A DNA stretch of 5,003 nt, taken from assembly GCA_007132395.1 (NCBI GenBank), contig SLOR01000155.1, positions 1 to 5,003 of the forward strand, read 5' to 3'. The position numbers were made by a program, and so were the translations under genes. This document shows, in pieces, positions 1 through 4,964 of the stretch (the first letter of the stretch is position 1; every line of letters starts with the position of its first letter). The stretch comes from Bacteroidales bacterium (lineage in GTDB: Bacteria; Bacteroidota; Bacteroidia; Bacteroidales; UBA7960). The notes below the pieces were generated by a model. It did not search any database. It saw only the letters and a list, made by a program, of their open reading frames with translations, and was not told where the DNA came from.

Positions 1-20
1 TAACAATTATTAAAAATTAA

Positions 21-52
21 TTTGGTTTATATTGTTAGTCGTTATAGTTTTG
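21..52 (+). promoter_or_regulatory. Predicted rex promoter (Bacteroidota type)
   Basis: TTTG at 21-24 is followed, after exactly 20 bases, by TAGTTTTG at 45-52. This matches the Bacteroidota primary sigma factor signature, a -33 TTTG and a -7 TAnnTTTG. Transcription would start near base 57-60, giving a leader of roughly 90 bases before rex. A TTGTTA sequence, identical to half a Rex operator, lies between the two elements at 32-37. This hints at autoregulation, but no full operator is visible here. Confidence 0.7.
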
Positions 53-137
53 CAATAAAGAAAATATTGTTTAATGACTGTGCGCAGATACACGAAAAAG
101 GTTTTGTAAGAATCTGTAATCAATAGAACCGGAAAAG

Positions 138-146
138 AAAGGTGAT
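138..146 (+). promoter_or_regulatory. Ribosome binding site of rex
   Basis: AAAGGTGAT at 138-146 contains GGTGAT, complementary to the 3' end of 16S rRNA. It ends five bases before the ATG at 152 and so supports that start. It is one of only two clear Shine-Dalgarno sequences in the window. Confidence 0.6.
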
Positions 147-151
147 TAACT

Positions 152-802
152 ATGAGAGTAAAATCAGGTAATGGAAAAGGTGATTCAAGTCCCATCCCCG
201 AACCCACGCTAAGGCGTTTGCCGGGGTATTTGAGCTTTTTCAAGGCTTTAAAGATAAATAATATCGAGTTTGTGTCAAGCAGCCAGATTGCTGCCAATTT
301 TAAGATGGATTCTACCCTGGTAACCAAAGACCTGTCGTATACAGGTATAAAAGGCCGTACCAAGGTGGGGTATAATGTAGAACAGCTTATTGATACCATC
401 ATCAACTTTCTTGATTTCAACAACCACGAAAAAGCTTTTCTGTTTGGTGTGGGAAACCTTGGAAAGGCTCTCATCAAGTATGAAGGATTAAAAAGCTATG
501 GCTTACATATTGTTGCGGGTTTTGATGTAAACCCCGAGACTATCAACCAATCCCTCAATGGGGTTTCCATTTATCCCATTGATGAATTTCGTGACCTCTC
601 CCGTAAAATGAAGGTAAGGCTAGGCATAATTACCACTCCCGATGCCCGGGCCCAGGAAATTGCCGACCTCATGGTGGCATGGGGCATCAGGGCCATATGG
701 AATTTTACCCCCCAGTCTATTAAAGTACCTGATAACATTATTGTTGAGAATACCTCTGTTTACTCTGATTTGGCTGTAATTCTCAATAGGCTCAATCACT
801 GA
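152..802 (+). CDS. rex: Redox-sensing transcriptional repressor Rex
   Basis: This is a cytoplasmic homodimeric repressor that reads the NADH/NAD+ ratio. NAD+ favours DNA binding and NADH releases it, so fermentation and hydrogenase genes switch on when NADH accumulates. The 216 residues match the usual family length. The N-terminal winged helix (about 15-85) contains PEPTLRRLPGYL (16-27), a recognition region with VSSSQIA (41-47) and the conserved KVGYNVEQL (71-79). The C-terminal Rossmann domain starts at about 94 and carries GVGNLG (99-104), the GxGxxG dinucleotide loop. The acidic D125 at the end of the second strand fits NAD(H) binding. TTPDARAQEIA (161-171) and NFTP (184-187) are also typical. 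The ATG at 152 is supported by GGTGAT upstream. rex is monocistronic because a terminator follows. A Rex box precedes the next operon, making that operon its evident target. The identification is firm; direct autoregulation is only suggested. Confidence 0.97.
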   Translation: MRVKSGNGKGDSSPIPEPTLRRLPGYLSFFKALKINNIEFVSSSQIAANFKMDSTLVTKDLSYTGIKGRTKVGYNVEQLIDTIINFLDFNNHEKAFLFGVGNLGKALIKYEGLKSYGLHIVAGFDVNPETINQSLNGVSIYPIDEFRDLSRKMKVRLGIITTPDARAQEIADLMVAWGIRAIWNFTPQSIKVPDNIIVENTSVYSDLAVILNRLNH

Positions 803-812
803 TGCTGCAGAG

Positions 813-831
813 TTGTTAACTCACATAACAA
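813..831 (+). promoter_or_regulatory. Imperfect Rex-box-like inverted repeat
   Basis: TTGTTA (813-818) and TAACAA (826-831) are perfect inverted half-sites separated by seven bases; the normal Rex operator has six. The repeat lies ten bases after the rex stop and about 110 bases upstream of the good Rex box at 944-961. It could be a weak auxiliary site for DNA looping or cooperative binding. The extra spacer base makes strong binding doubtful, and chance in AT-rich DNA cannot be excluded. Confidence 0.35.
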
Positions 832-877
832 TAATAAATTAAACCCATTCTAAATTACATGTCCTTTTGCTCATTAT

Positions 878-920
878 AACCCGTAGGTCTATAAATACGA
901 CTTGCGGGTTGTTTTTATTT
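878..920 (+). terminator. Rho-independent terminator after rex
   Basis: AACCCGTAGGTC (878-889) pairs with GACTTGCGGGTT (899-910). This gives a 12 bp stem with two G-U pairs and a 9-base loop, followed by GTTTTTATTT (911-920). A GC-rich stem base followed by a T-rich tail is the standard intrinsic terminator layout. It separates rex from the operon that starts after the Rex box. Confidence 0.8.
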
Positions 921-943
921 GACAGTTTGTCGTTCAATTTTAG

Positions 944-961
944 TTGTTAAAGAAATAACAA
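944..961 (+). promoter_or_regulatory. Rex operator (Rex box)
   Basis: TTGTTA-AAGAAA-TAACAA is an 18-base inverted repeat with the half-sites and six-base centre of the known Rex operator consensus, TTGTTAAnnnnTTAACAA. The dyad extends one pair outward (G943/C962). It ends five bases before the -33 element of the operon promoter. Rex is encoded immediately upstream, so this is very probably the site through which NADH/NAD+ controls the downstream genes. The centre departs from the full consensus at one base on the right side. Confidence 0.85.
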
Positions 962-966
962 CATTC

Positions 967-998
967 TTTGGTTTTTGATTTGCAACACCTTATCTTTG
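967..998 (+). promoter_or_regulatory. Predicted promoter of the hydrogenase-linked operon
   Basis: TTTG (967-970), a 20-base spacer and TATCTTTG (991-998) fit the Bacteroidota -33/-7 promoter signature perfectly. The spacing equals that of the rex promoter. Transcription would begin at about 1003-1006, leaving a leader of about 70 bases before the ATG at 1074. The Rex box lies directly upstream, at roughly -60 to -43. Confidence 0.8.
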
Positions 999-1042
999 CA
1001 GCATCAAAGCAACAGACCTTTTATCGGTTGATTGATACTGCC

Positions 1043-1060
1043 AAAAAAAAGATTTTTTTT
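1043..1060 (+). other. A8-GA-T8 element in the operon leader
   Basis: Eight A (1043-1050), GA, then eight T (1053-1060) form a self-complementary tract in the untranslated leader, 13 bases before the start codon. In RNA it could fold into a weak A-U hairpin. In DNA the A- and T-tracts could bend the helix or allow polymerase slippage. No known riboswitch is recognised. Confidence 0.5.
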
Positions 1061-1073
1061 CAATATTAAATTC

Positions 1074-1418
1074 ATGACTGTAAAACAAATAGCCGACATA
1101 TTGAAAGCCAGCATCATTTGCGGAGAGGATCGCGCTGACCATGATATGAAAATAGCCTTTGCCTCCGACCTTATGAGTGATGTGCTTACCCTGAAAGAGG
1201 ATAATGTATTGCTCATTACCGGACTGGCCAATATGCAAACCCTGCGCACTGCTGAAATGTCGGATATACAGTGTATCATTTTTGCCCGTAATAAAAAGAT
1301 TAGCCCCGAGATGAAAGAGCTGGCCCTGGAAAATGATATTATAGTGCTTGAGTGTAGCTATACAGTGTTTAAAACCTGTGGCTTACTTTATCAGGCCGGA
1401 ATTTCTCCAATTTATTAA
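1074..1418 (+). CDS. DRTGG-domain small protein (first copy)
   Basis: This is a 114-residue soluble protein with no signal peptide or membrane segment, resembling the stand-alone DRTGG-domain proteins found next to [FeFe]-hydrogenase genes. The family's biochemical role is unknown. Related domains occur with CBS domains and in phosphotransacetylase-type proteins and may bind a ligand. FASDLMSDVL (29-38) is the conserved core and aligns with YVSDLLSDVM in the second copy encoded at 3299. The later parts also align: LALENDIIVLECSYTVFKTC here corresponds to the ANEEGIPLLGTDMSTFEITG region there. The canonical DRTGG letters are eroded; GEDR (17-20) is what remains. An in-frame TTG at 1032 would add 14 residues, encoded largely by the A8/T8 leader tract, so the ATG at 1074 is preferred. 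No Shine-Dalgarno sequence is visible. It is the first gene of the operon, 20 bases before the next one. Confidence 0.85.
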   Translation: MTVKQIADILKASIICGEDRADHDMKIAFASDLMSDVLTLKEDNVLLITGLANMQTLRTAEMSDIQCIIFARNKKISPEMKELALENDIIVLECSYTVFKTCGLLYQAGISPIY

Positions 1419-1438
1419 TCAATCGTTACCAGGTGAAT

Positions 1439-1861
1439 ATGCAGTTTCAGTACCAGATAGAAGGTGGGAACTTTTCAAGGGCAGGTTTTGCTTCCAGTGA
1501 GATAAAGAAACTCATGAAGCAGCTCAATGTGGATCTAAGCATTGTAAAAAGAACGGTAGTTGCTACCTACGAAGCAGAAGTAAATATTGTTGCCCATGCC
1601 TACGGAGGTACCATATATGTTGAACTGGATGAAGAAAAAATTATTATAAAGCTCGTGGATGAAGGCCCCGGAATACCCGATATTGAGCAGGCCATGAAAG
1701 AAGGCTATTCCACAGCCAGCAGTACAGTAAGAGAAATGGGATTCGGTGCCGGAATGGGATTACCCAACATGAAAAAAAATGCCGACGACCTGAAGATTTC
1801 AAGTGAAGTGGAAAAAGGAACAACAGTACAAATCACCATGTACTTTAAAACAGAAAAGTAG
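1439..1861 (+). CDS. Anti-sigma-factor-like GHKL ATPase/serine kinase domain protein
   Basis: This 140-residue soluble protein consists almost entirely of a GHKL (HATPase_c_2) domain, the fold of SpoIIAB and RsbW. Those proteins bind ATP and phosphorylate an antagonist or hold a sigma factor. The N-box is EAEVNIVAHA, with E45, N49 and H53. The G1 box is DEGPG (74-78), followed by IEQAMKEGYSTAS (82-94). The G2 glycine-rich loop is GFGAGMGL (101-108). N-terminal EGGNFSRAG (8-16) is typical of this subgroup. No phosphoacceptor or sensor domain is fused. A GTG at 1433, two codons earlier, is an alternative start; ATG at 1439 gives the better family-like N-terminus, although AGGTGA (1431-1436) is too close to serve it well. 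No sigma factor or anti-anti-sigma protein is present in the window, so the partner is unknown. Its neighbours suggest a role in hydrogenase control. Confidence 0.88.
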   Translation: MQFQYQIEGGNFSRAGFASSEIKKLMKQLNVDLSIVKRTVVATYEAEVNIVAHAYGGTIYVELDEEKIIIKLVDEGPGIPDIEQAMKEGYSTASSTVREMGFGAGMGLPNMKKNADDLKISSEVEKGTTVQITMYFKTEK

Positions 1862-1876
1862 GACTGAAGAACGCAA

Positions 1877-1911
1877 CTTACTAAAAACTGATAACTAATA
1901 ACTAACAACAG
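1877..1911 (+). repeat. Degenerate 7-base tandem repeat before the hydrogenase-like gene
   Basis: Five consecutive heptamers can be read: CTTACTA, AAAACTG, ATAACTA, ATAACTA and ACAACAG. The central two are identical and the others diverged. The array fills most of the 49-base gap and runs into the GTG start at 1911. Such short degenerate repeats are common between genes in Bacteroidota; their function is unknown. Confidence 0.6.
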
Positions 1912-3302
1912 TGAGCACCAAGTATTTTCATCATGCTTTAAAATTCCGCAAGGAGGTCTGCATAGGATGCTCTCATTGTATGAATGTGTGCCCAACCCAG
2001 GCCATTCGCATACGTGAGGGAAAAGCAGAACTGACGGATAATTATTGCGTGGATTGCGGAAAATGCTACAGGGCTTGCCCGGTAGGTGCCATTATTGTTG
2101 AACAGGATGATTTCAACCAAATTTTCCGCTACAAGCAACGTGTGGCCCTGATTCCTTCGGTTTTGTTAGCGCAATTTCCTGAAGAAATTTCTCTAACCCA
2201 GGTTTCCAGTGTACTCATGGAATTGGGCTTTACCCATGTTTATGAAGTGGAGCACGGAGCCGAGGTATTGAAAGACCTCATGCGTGAATATATTAATGAA
2301 AACGGGGAAAATAAGCCCCTAATGTCTACATTTTGCCCTGCTATAGTAAGGCTTATTCAGGTCCGCTTTCCCACCCTTATCGATCATCTTGTATTGTTAA
2401 AAGCACCCCTGGATGTGGCCGCAGCATATTATAATCAGAAACTGATTGAAGAAGGATATAAGGCAGAAGACATTGGTGTCTTTTATATTACCCCATGTGC
2501 AGCCAAAATTGCAGCCGTAAAAAGCCCTGTGGGACAAGAGGATTCAGCCATTACCGGAGTAATCAATATGGATTTTATTTTCAATAAGGTATATACGGCT
2601 GTTAAGCAAGGTTTTATTGGAAGAAACTCCTGCCAGTTACCCCAGCTTGACCCTATGAAGTCCTGCGGAGTGCTTTGGTCTGCCACCAATGGCGAGGCAT
2701 CCAGCATGCCGGGTCGCACATTGGCCATTGACGAAATAAGCAATGTAATTGAGTTTTTGGAGCAACTGGAAAACGAAGAGAACAAGGATATTGATTTTCT
2801 GGAATTACGTGCCTGTGACGAAAGCTGTGCCGGAGGAATACTCACCAGCAGCAATCGTTTTTATACCGTGGAACGTATGAAGAAACGGGCTGCATCCGCC
2901 CTGAAAAAGGAGCAGGAGAAAAACTATCGCTACGCCGCTCCGGGACCTATTTTGCAGTACAAGGGTTTTCTTGAGGAAAATATTCAGGTAAACAAAATCC
3001 AGCCACGGTCTATGGAAAAACTGGATGAAGACATCGCCATGGCCATGAAAAAAATGAAAAGGGTGCATGAAATAATGGAAATCCTTCCTTATGTGGACTG
3101 CGGCTTATGCGGGTCTCCCAAATGCAGCTCTTTGGCAGAAGATATCGTGCAGGGTCAGGCACAGATAGAACAGTGCATTTATGTGCAAAAAAGGCTGGAG
3201 CAGGAGGGAGAATTATCCGGAAAAGACTCCCTGGAACTCATGCAAAAAATATGGGGTAAAGAAAAGTTTTTACAAAATACAAGTAAGGAGGCAAAAAAAT
3301 GA
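1911..3302 (+). CDS. Multi-cluster iron-sulfur protein with degenerate [FeFe]-hydrogenase (H-cluster) domain, putative sensor
   Basis: This is a soluble 463-residue protein. Two ferredoxin-type [4Fe-4S] motifs come first: C17, C20, C23, C27 and C46, C49, C52, C56, each last cysteine followed by proline. The [FeFe]-hydrogenase large-subunit domain (about 75-335) keeps the four cysteines that would bind the H-cluster [4Fe-4S] part: C142 in TFCP, C196 in TPCAAK, and C302 and C306 in ACDESC. K199 of the second motif is also kept. The proton-relay cysteine of the catalytic TSCCPxW motif is F141, and the GGGQP end of the third motif is absent. A third motif, C397, C400, C405, C422 (Cx2Cx4Cx16C), resembles the Fe-S domain of RnfB. 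Putative sensory hydrogenases such as HydS of Thermotoga share this kind of layout, but the PAS domain often fused to such proteins is absent. H2/redox sensing or electron transfer is therefore more likely than H2 production. The GTG start is set by an in-frame TAA at 1899 and C17 soon after. The stop overlaps the next gene as ATGA. Confidence 0.92.
   Translation: MSTKYFHHALKFRKEVCIGCSHCMNVCPTQAIRIREGKAELTDNYCVDCGKCYRACPVGAIIVEQDDFNQIFRYKQRVALIPSVLLAQFPEEISLTQVSSVLMELGFTHVYEVEHGAEVLKDLMREYINENGENKPLMSTFCPAIVRLIQVRFPTLIDHLVLLKAPLDVAAAYYNQKLIEEGYKAEDIGVFYITPCAAKIAAVKSPVGQEDSAITGVINMDFIFNKVYTAVKQGFIGRNSCQLPQLDPMKSCGVLWSATNGEASSMPGRTLAIDEISNVIEFLEQLENEENKDIDFLELRACDESCAGGILTSSNRFYTVERMKKRAASALKKEQEKNYRYAAPGPILQYKGFLEENIQVNKIQPRSMEKLDEDIAMAMKKMKRVHEIMEILPYVDCGLCGSPKCSSLAEDIVQGQAQIEQCIYVQKRLEQEGELSGKDSLELMQKIWGKEKFLQNTSKEAKK
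3285..3291 (+). promoter_or_regulatory. Strong Shine-Dalgarno for the second DRTGG gene
   Basis: AAGGAGG lies inside the 3' end of the iron-sulfur gene, seven bases before the ATG at 3299. It is a near-perfect anti-16S match in a window where most genes have none. Combined with the ATGA stop/start overlap, it points to efficient coupled translation and fixes the start. Confidence 0.75.
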
Positions 3303-3631
3303 ATGTTCAACAATTGATTGAAAAACTGGAGTTAAGAGTATTTGGAGGTGAGCAGGGCCTTCAGAACACCATTACAGGCGGATATGTTTCTGACCTCCTG
3401 AGTGATGTGATGGGCAATTCAGATACAGGACAGGTATGGCTTACCCTGCAAACACACAAAAATGTAATGGCCATCGCCTCTCTTAAAGATCTGGCAGCCA
3501 TTATTCTTGTCAACAATCATAAGCCTGATGAAGATACGCTCAATCAGGCCAATGAAGAAGGGATTCCACTGCTGGGTACCGATATGAGTACTTTTGAGAT
3601 TACCGGAAAGCTTTATGAATTACTAAAGTAA
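3299..3631 (+). CDS. DRTGG-domain small protein (second copy)
   Basis: This is a 110-residue soluble protein, paralogous to the product encoded at 1074-1418. The conserved core TGGYVSDLLSDVM (26-38) retains the TGG of the DRTGG signature. It is followed by GQVWLTLQTHKNVMAIASL (44-62) and IILVNNHKPDEDTLNQAN (68-85), the standard pattern for stand-alone DRTGG proteins in hydrogenase clusters. EEGIPLLGTDMSTFEITGKL (86-105) completes the domain. The biochemical function of the family is unknown; a regulatory, ligand-binding role is inferred. This copy is closer to the family pattern than the first. It starts within the stop codon of the iron-sulfur gene (ATGA), behind a strong Shine-Dalgarno, and ends five bases before the PHP gene. 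Tight coupling suggests that it is made in proportion to the iron-sulfur protein and may bind it. Confidence 0.88.
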   Translation: MNVQQLIEKLELRVFGGEQGLQNTITGGYVSDLLSDVMGNSDTGQVWLTLQTHKNVMAIASLKDLAAIILVNNHKPDEDTLNQANEEGIPLLGTDMSTFEITGKLYELLK

Positions 3632-3636
3632 AAAGC

Positions 3637-4374
3637 ATGCAGCAATACAGGGCCGATTTACATATACATACCCTGCTGTCGCCCTGCGGGGATCTGGAAA
3701 TGAGCCCTGCCAACATTGTTGAGGCTGCTGTACAAAAGAAAATAGATATACTGGGCATAACGGATCATAATTCGACCAAACATGCCCTGCTCATACAAAA
3801 AATGGCAGCAGAAAAAGGAATCTTTACCCTTTGCGGGGCAGAGGTTACCACCCGCGAAGAGGTTCACTGCCTTGCGTTCTTTGAAAATGTGGATACACTT
3901 GCTCAGTTTCAGCAATACCTGGATGAGCATATTGCAAAGGTGAAAAACAATCCGAAATACTTTGGGCATCAGGTGGTTGTGGATGAAGAAGAGATGATAG
4001 TGGAAGAGGTTGAGCATTTGCTCATTTCCGCCCTTGACCAGTCACTTGAGCAGATACAGAGAAAAGTACATGAGTTGGACGGGCTTTTTATCCCGGCTCA
4101 TATCGACCGACCCAAATACAGCCTTACCAGCCAGCTGGGTTTCGTTCCGCCTGATATAAAAGCTGATGCACTTGAAATATCAAGGCATACAAGCAAAGAG
4201 GAAGTGTTGAAAAAATTCCCTTACCTGGAAGCCTTCACTTTTACCTCAAGCTCCGACGCACACTTTCCGGCTGATATCGGAACAAAAGTTTGCCTGTTTG
4301 AAATAGAAGCTTTAAGCTTTAAGGAAATCAAAATGGCGCTGAGGGGGGAAGATGGGAGAAAGGTGAGTTTTTAG
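3637..4374 (+). CDS. PHP-domain metallophosphoesterase family protein
   Basis: This is a 245-residue cytoplasmic protein of the PHP family, whose members hydrolyse phosphoesters with a two- or three-metal centre (histidinol phosphatase, polymerase PHP domains, nucleotide phosphatases such as YciV/RnmA). All expected metal ligands are visible: H9 and H11 in DLHIHT, D43 and H44 in GITDHNS, E69 in GAEVTT, H77, H155 in IPAHIDRP, and D207 and H209 in SSSDAH. It should therefore be catalytically competent. A charged helical insert (about 85-150), rich in Glu and Lys, may decide substrate or partner. The substrate cannot be told from sequence. Its place among two ATP-binding kinase-like proteins makes a phosphoprotein or signalling nucleotide plausible (inference); histidine biosynthesis is unlikely in this setting. 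The gene starts five bases after the second DRTGG gene, with no Shine-Dalgarno. Its stop runs into a heptamer repeat. Confidence 0.92.
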   Translation: MQQYRADLHIHTLLSPCGDLEMSPANIVEAAVQKKIDILGITDHNSTKHALLIQKMAAEKGIFTLCGAEVTTREEVHCLAFFENVDTLAQFQQYLDEHIAKVKNNPKYFGHQVVVDEEEMIVEEVEHLLISALDQSLEQIQRKVHELDGLFIPAHIDRPKYSLTSQLGFVPPDIKADALEISRHTSKEEVLKKFPYLEAFTFTSSSDAHFPADIGTKVCLFEIEALSFKEIKMALRGEDGRKVSF

Positions 4375-4408
4375 TGAAAAGTGAAAAGTTAAGAGTTAAA
4401 AGTGAAAA
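4374..4408 (+). repeat. Degenerate 7-base tandem repeat between the PHP and ATPase genes
   Basis: Five heptamers in register: GTGAAAA, GTGAAAA, GTTAAGA, GTTAAAA and GTGAAAA. The array begins on the last base of the PHP stop codon and occupies most of the 47-base gap before the ATG at 4422. Its GTG triplets create a false upstream start whose peptide repeats KSEK. The unit is unrelated to that at 1877-1911, though both arrays are 35 bases. Confidence 0.75.
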
Positions 4409-4421
4409 ACGAGTAACAAAA

Positions 4422-4964
4422 ATGAAGGATATTTCGCTGCATATATTGGATATTGCCCAGAACTCGGTGAGTGCAAAAGCAAAAAATATTGTGGTTGATA
4501 TTCGTGAGGATTCGCACAATGATAAGCTGAGTATTCTCATTCAGGACGATGGCAGAGGAATGGCACCCGAAATTGTGCAGCGTGTTACAGACCCTTTTTA
4601 TACCACACGCACCACACGAAAAGTGGGTATGGGACTGTCACTTTTCAAGCAAAGTGCACAGCAGGCCGGAGGAGACCTTACCGTTGAATCGGAGCCGGGA
4701 AGAGGTACAATTGTAAGGACACATTTTGTGCTCAGTCATATTGACAGGCCTCCTTTGGGCGATATGCCCGGAGTAATGATGATACTGGTAGGAGGTACTT
4801 CGGGTATTGAATGGTATTATAAGCACAGTGTAAATGACAATGAATACGTGTTTGATACCCGCGAAGTGAAAGAAGCCCTGGACGGGATGGATATCAGCGA
4901 ACCTTCGGTAATGAGATACCTGAAGGATATGATAAGGGAGAATTTGCAGGAGATAAAAGGTTGA
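4422..4964 (+). CDS. Stand-alone histidine-kinase-type GHKL ATPase with extra C-terminal domain
   Basis: This 180-residue soluble protein has an N-terminal HATPase_c domain (1-102) as in sensor kinases. The N-box is LHILDIAQNSVSAKA with N14. The G1 box is DDGRGM (42-47), the F-box DPFYTT (57-62), the G2 loop KVGMGLSL (67-74), and GTIVRTHF (95-102) ends the domain. ATP binding is very likely. There is no dimerisation/phosphoacceptor helix and no sensor region, so it cannot be an ordinary histidine kinase. The C-terminal part (103-180) begins with DRPPLGD (108-114) and has no function I recognise. Similar ATPases occur in hydrogenase operons of Firmicutes, and a kinase-ATPase-like gene lies in the Acetobacterium hyd cluster (from memory). 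The start is ATG 4422: a GTG at 4374 would add 16 residues encoded by the heptamer array and overlap the PHP stop. An octamer repeat begins at its stop codon. Confidence 0.9.
   Translation: MKDISLHILDIAQNSVSAKAKNIVVDIREDSHNDKLSILIQDDGRGMAPEIVQRVTDPFYTTRTTRKVGMGLSLFKQSAQQAGGDLTVESEPGRGTIVRTHFVLSHIDRPPLGDMPGVMMILVGGTSGIEWYYKHSVNDNEYVFDTREVKEALDGMDISEPSVMRYLKDMIRENLQEIKG

Noticed and set aside
53..69. CAATA/TATTG inverted repeat at the rex transcription start
   Set aside because: The arms are five bases in AT-rich DNA and the half-sites do not match the Rex orientation, so there is too little support to call an operator.
10..477. 155-codon open frame on the - strand opposite rex
   Set aside because: It lies antisense to a certain rex gene, starts inside it, contains no recognisable domain and ends in AT-rich leader DNA. 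It is a reading-frame shadow.
921..931. GACA-GTT-TGTC inverted repeat as an operator
   Set aside because: Arms of only four bases are expected by chance, and no matching regulator is known to me.
1032..1073. TTG start adding 14 residues to the first DRTGG protein
   Set aside because: The extra residues come mostly from the A8/T8 tract. The paralogue begins at the position equivalent to the ATG at 1074.
2483..2854. 123-codon - strand frame inside the Fe-S gene
   Set aside because: The + strand is fixed by cysteine motifs on both sides. The - strand product is low-complexity Ser/Leu-rich and without a domain.
1911..3302. Calling this gene the catalytic [FeFe] hydrogenase
   Set aside because: The relay cysteine is Phe and the third motif is incomplete. 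The catalytic subunit is more likely outside the window.
3658..4017. 119-codon - strand frame inside the PHP gene
   Set aside because: It is fully antisense to conserved PHP motifs, and its product shows no family pattern.
4374..4408. CRISPR-like repeats
   Set aside because: Units are only seven bases, adjacent and without spacers, and no cas gene is present.
4374..4421. GTG start adding 16 residues to the second ATPase
   Set aside because: The extension is translated heptamer repeat, whereas MKDISLHILDIAQNS from 4422 is the natural N-terminus of the domain.
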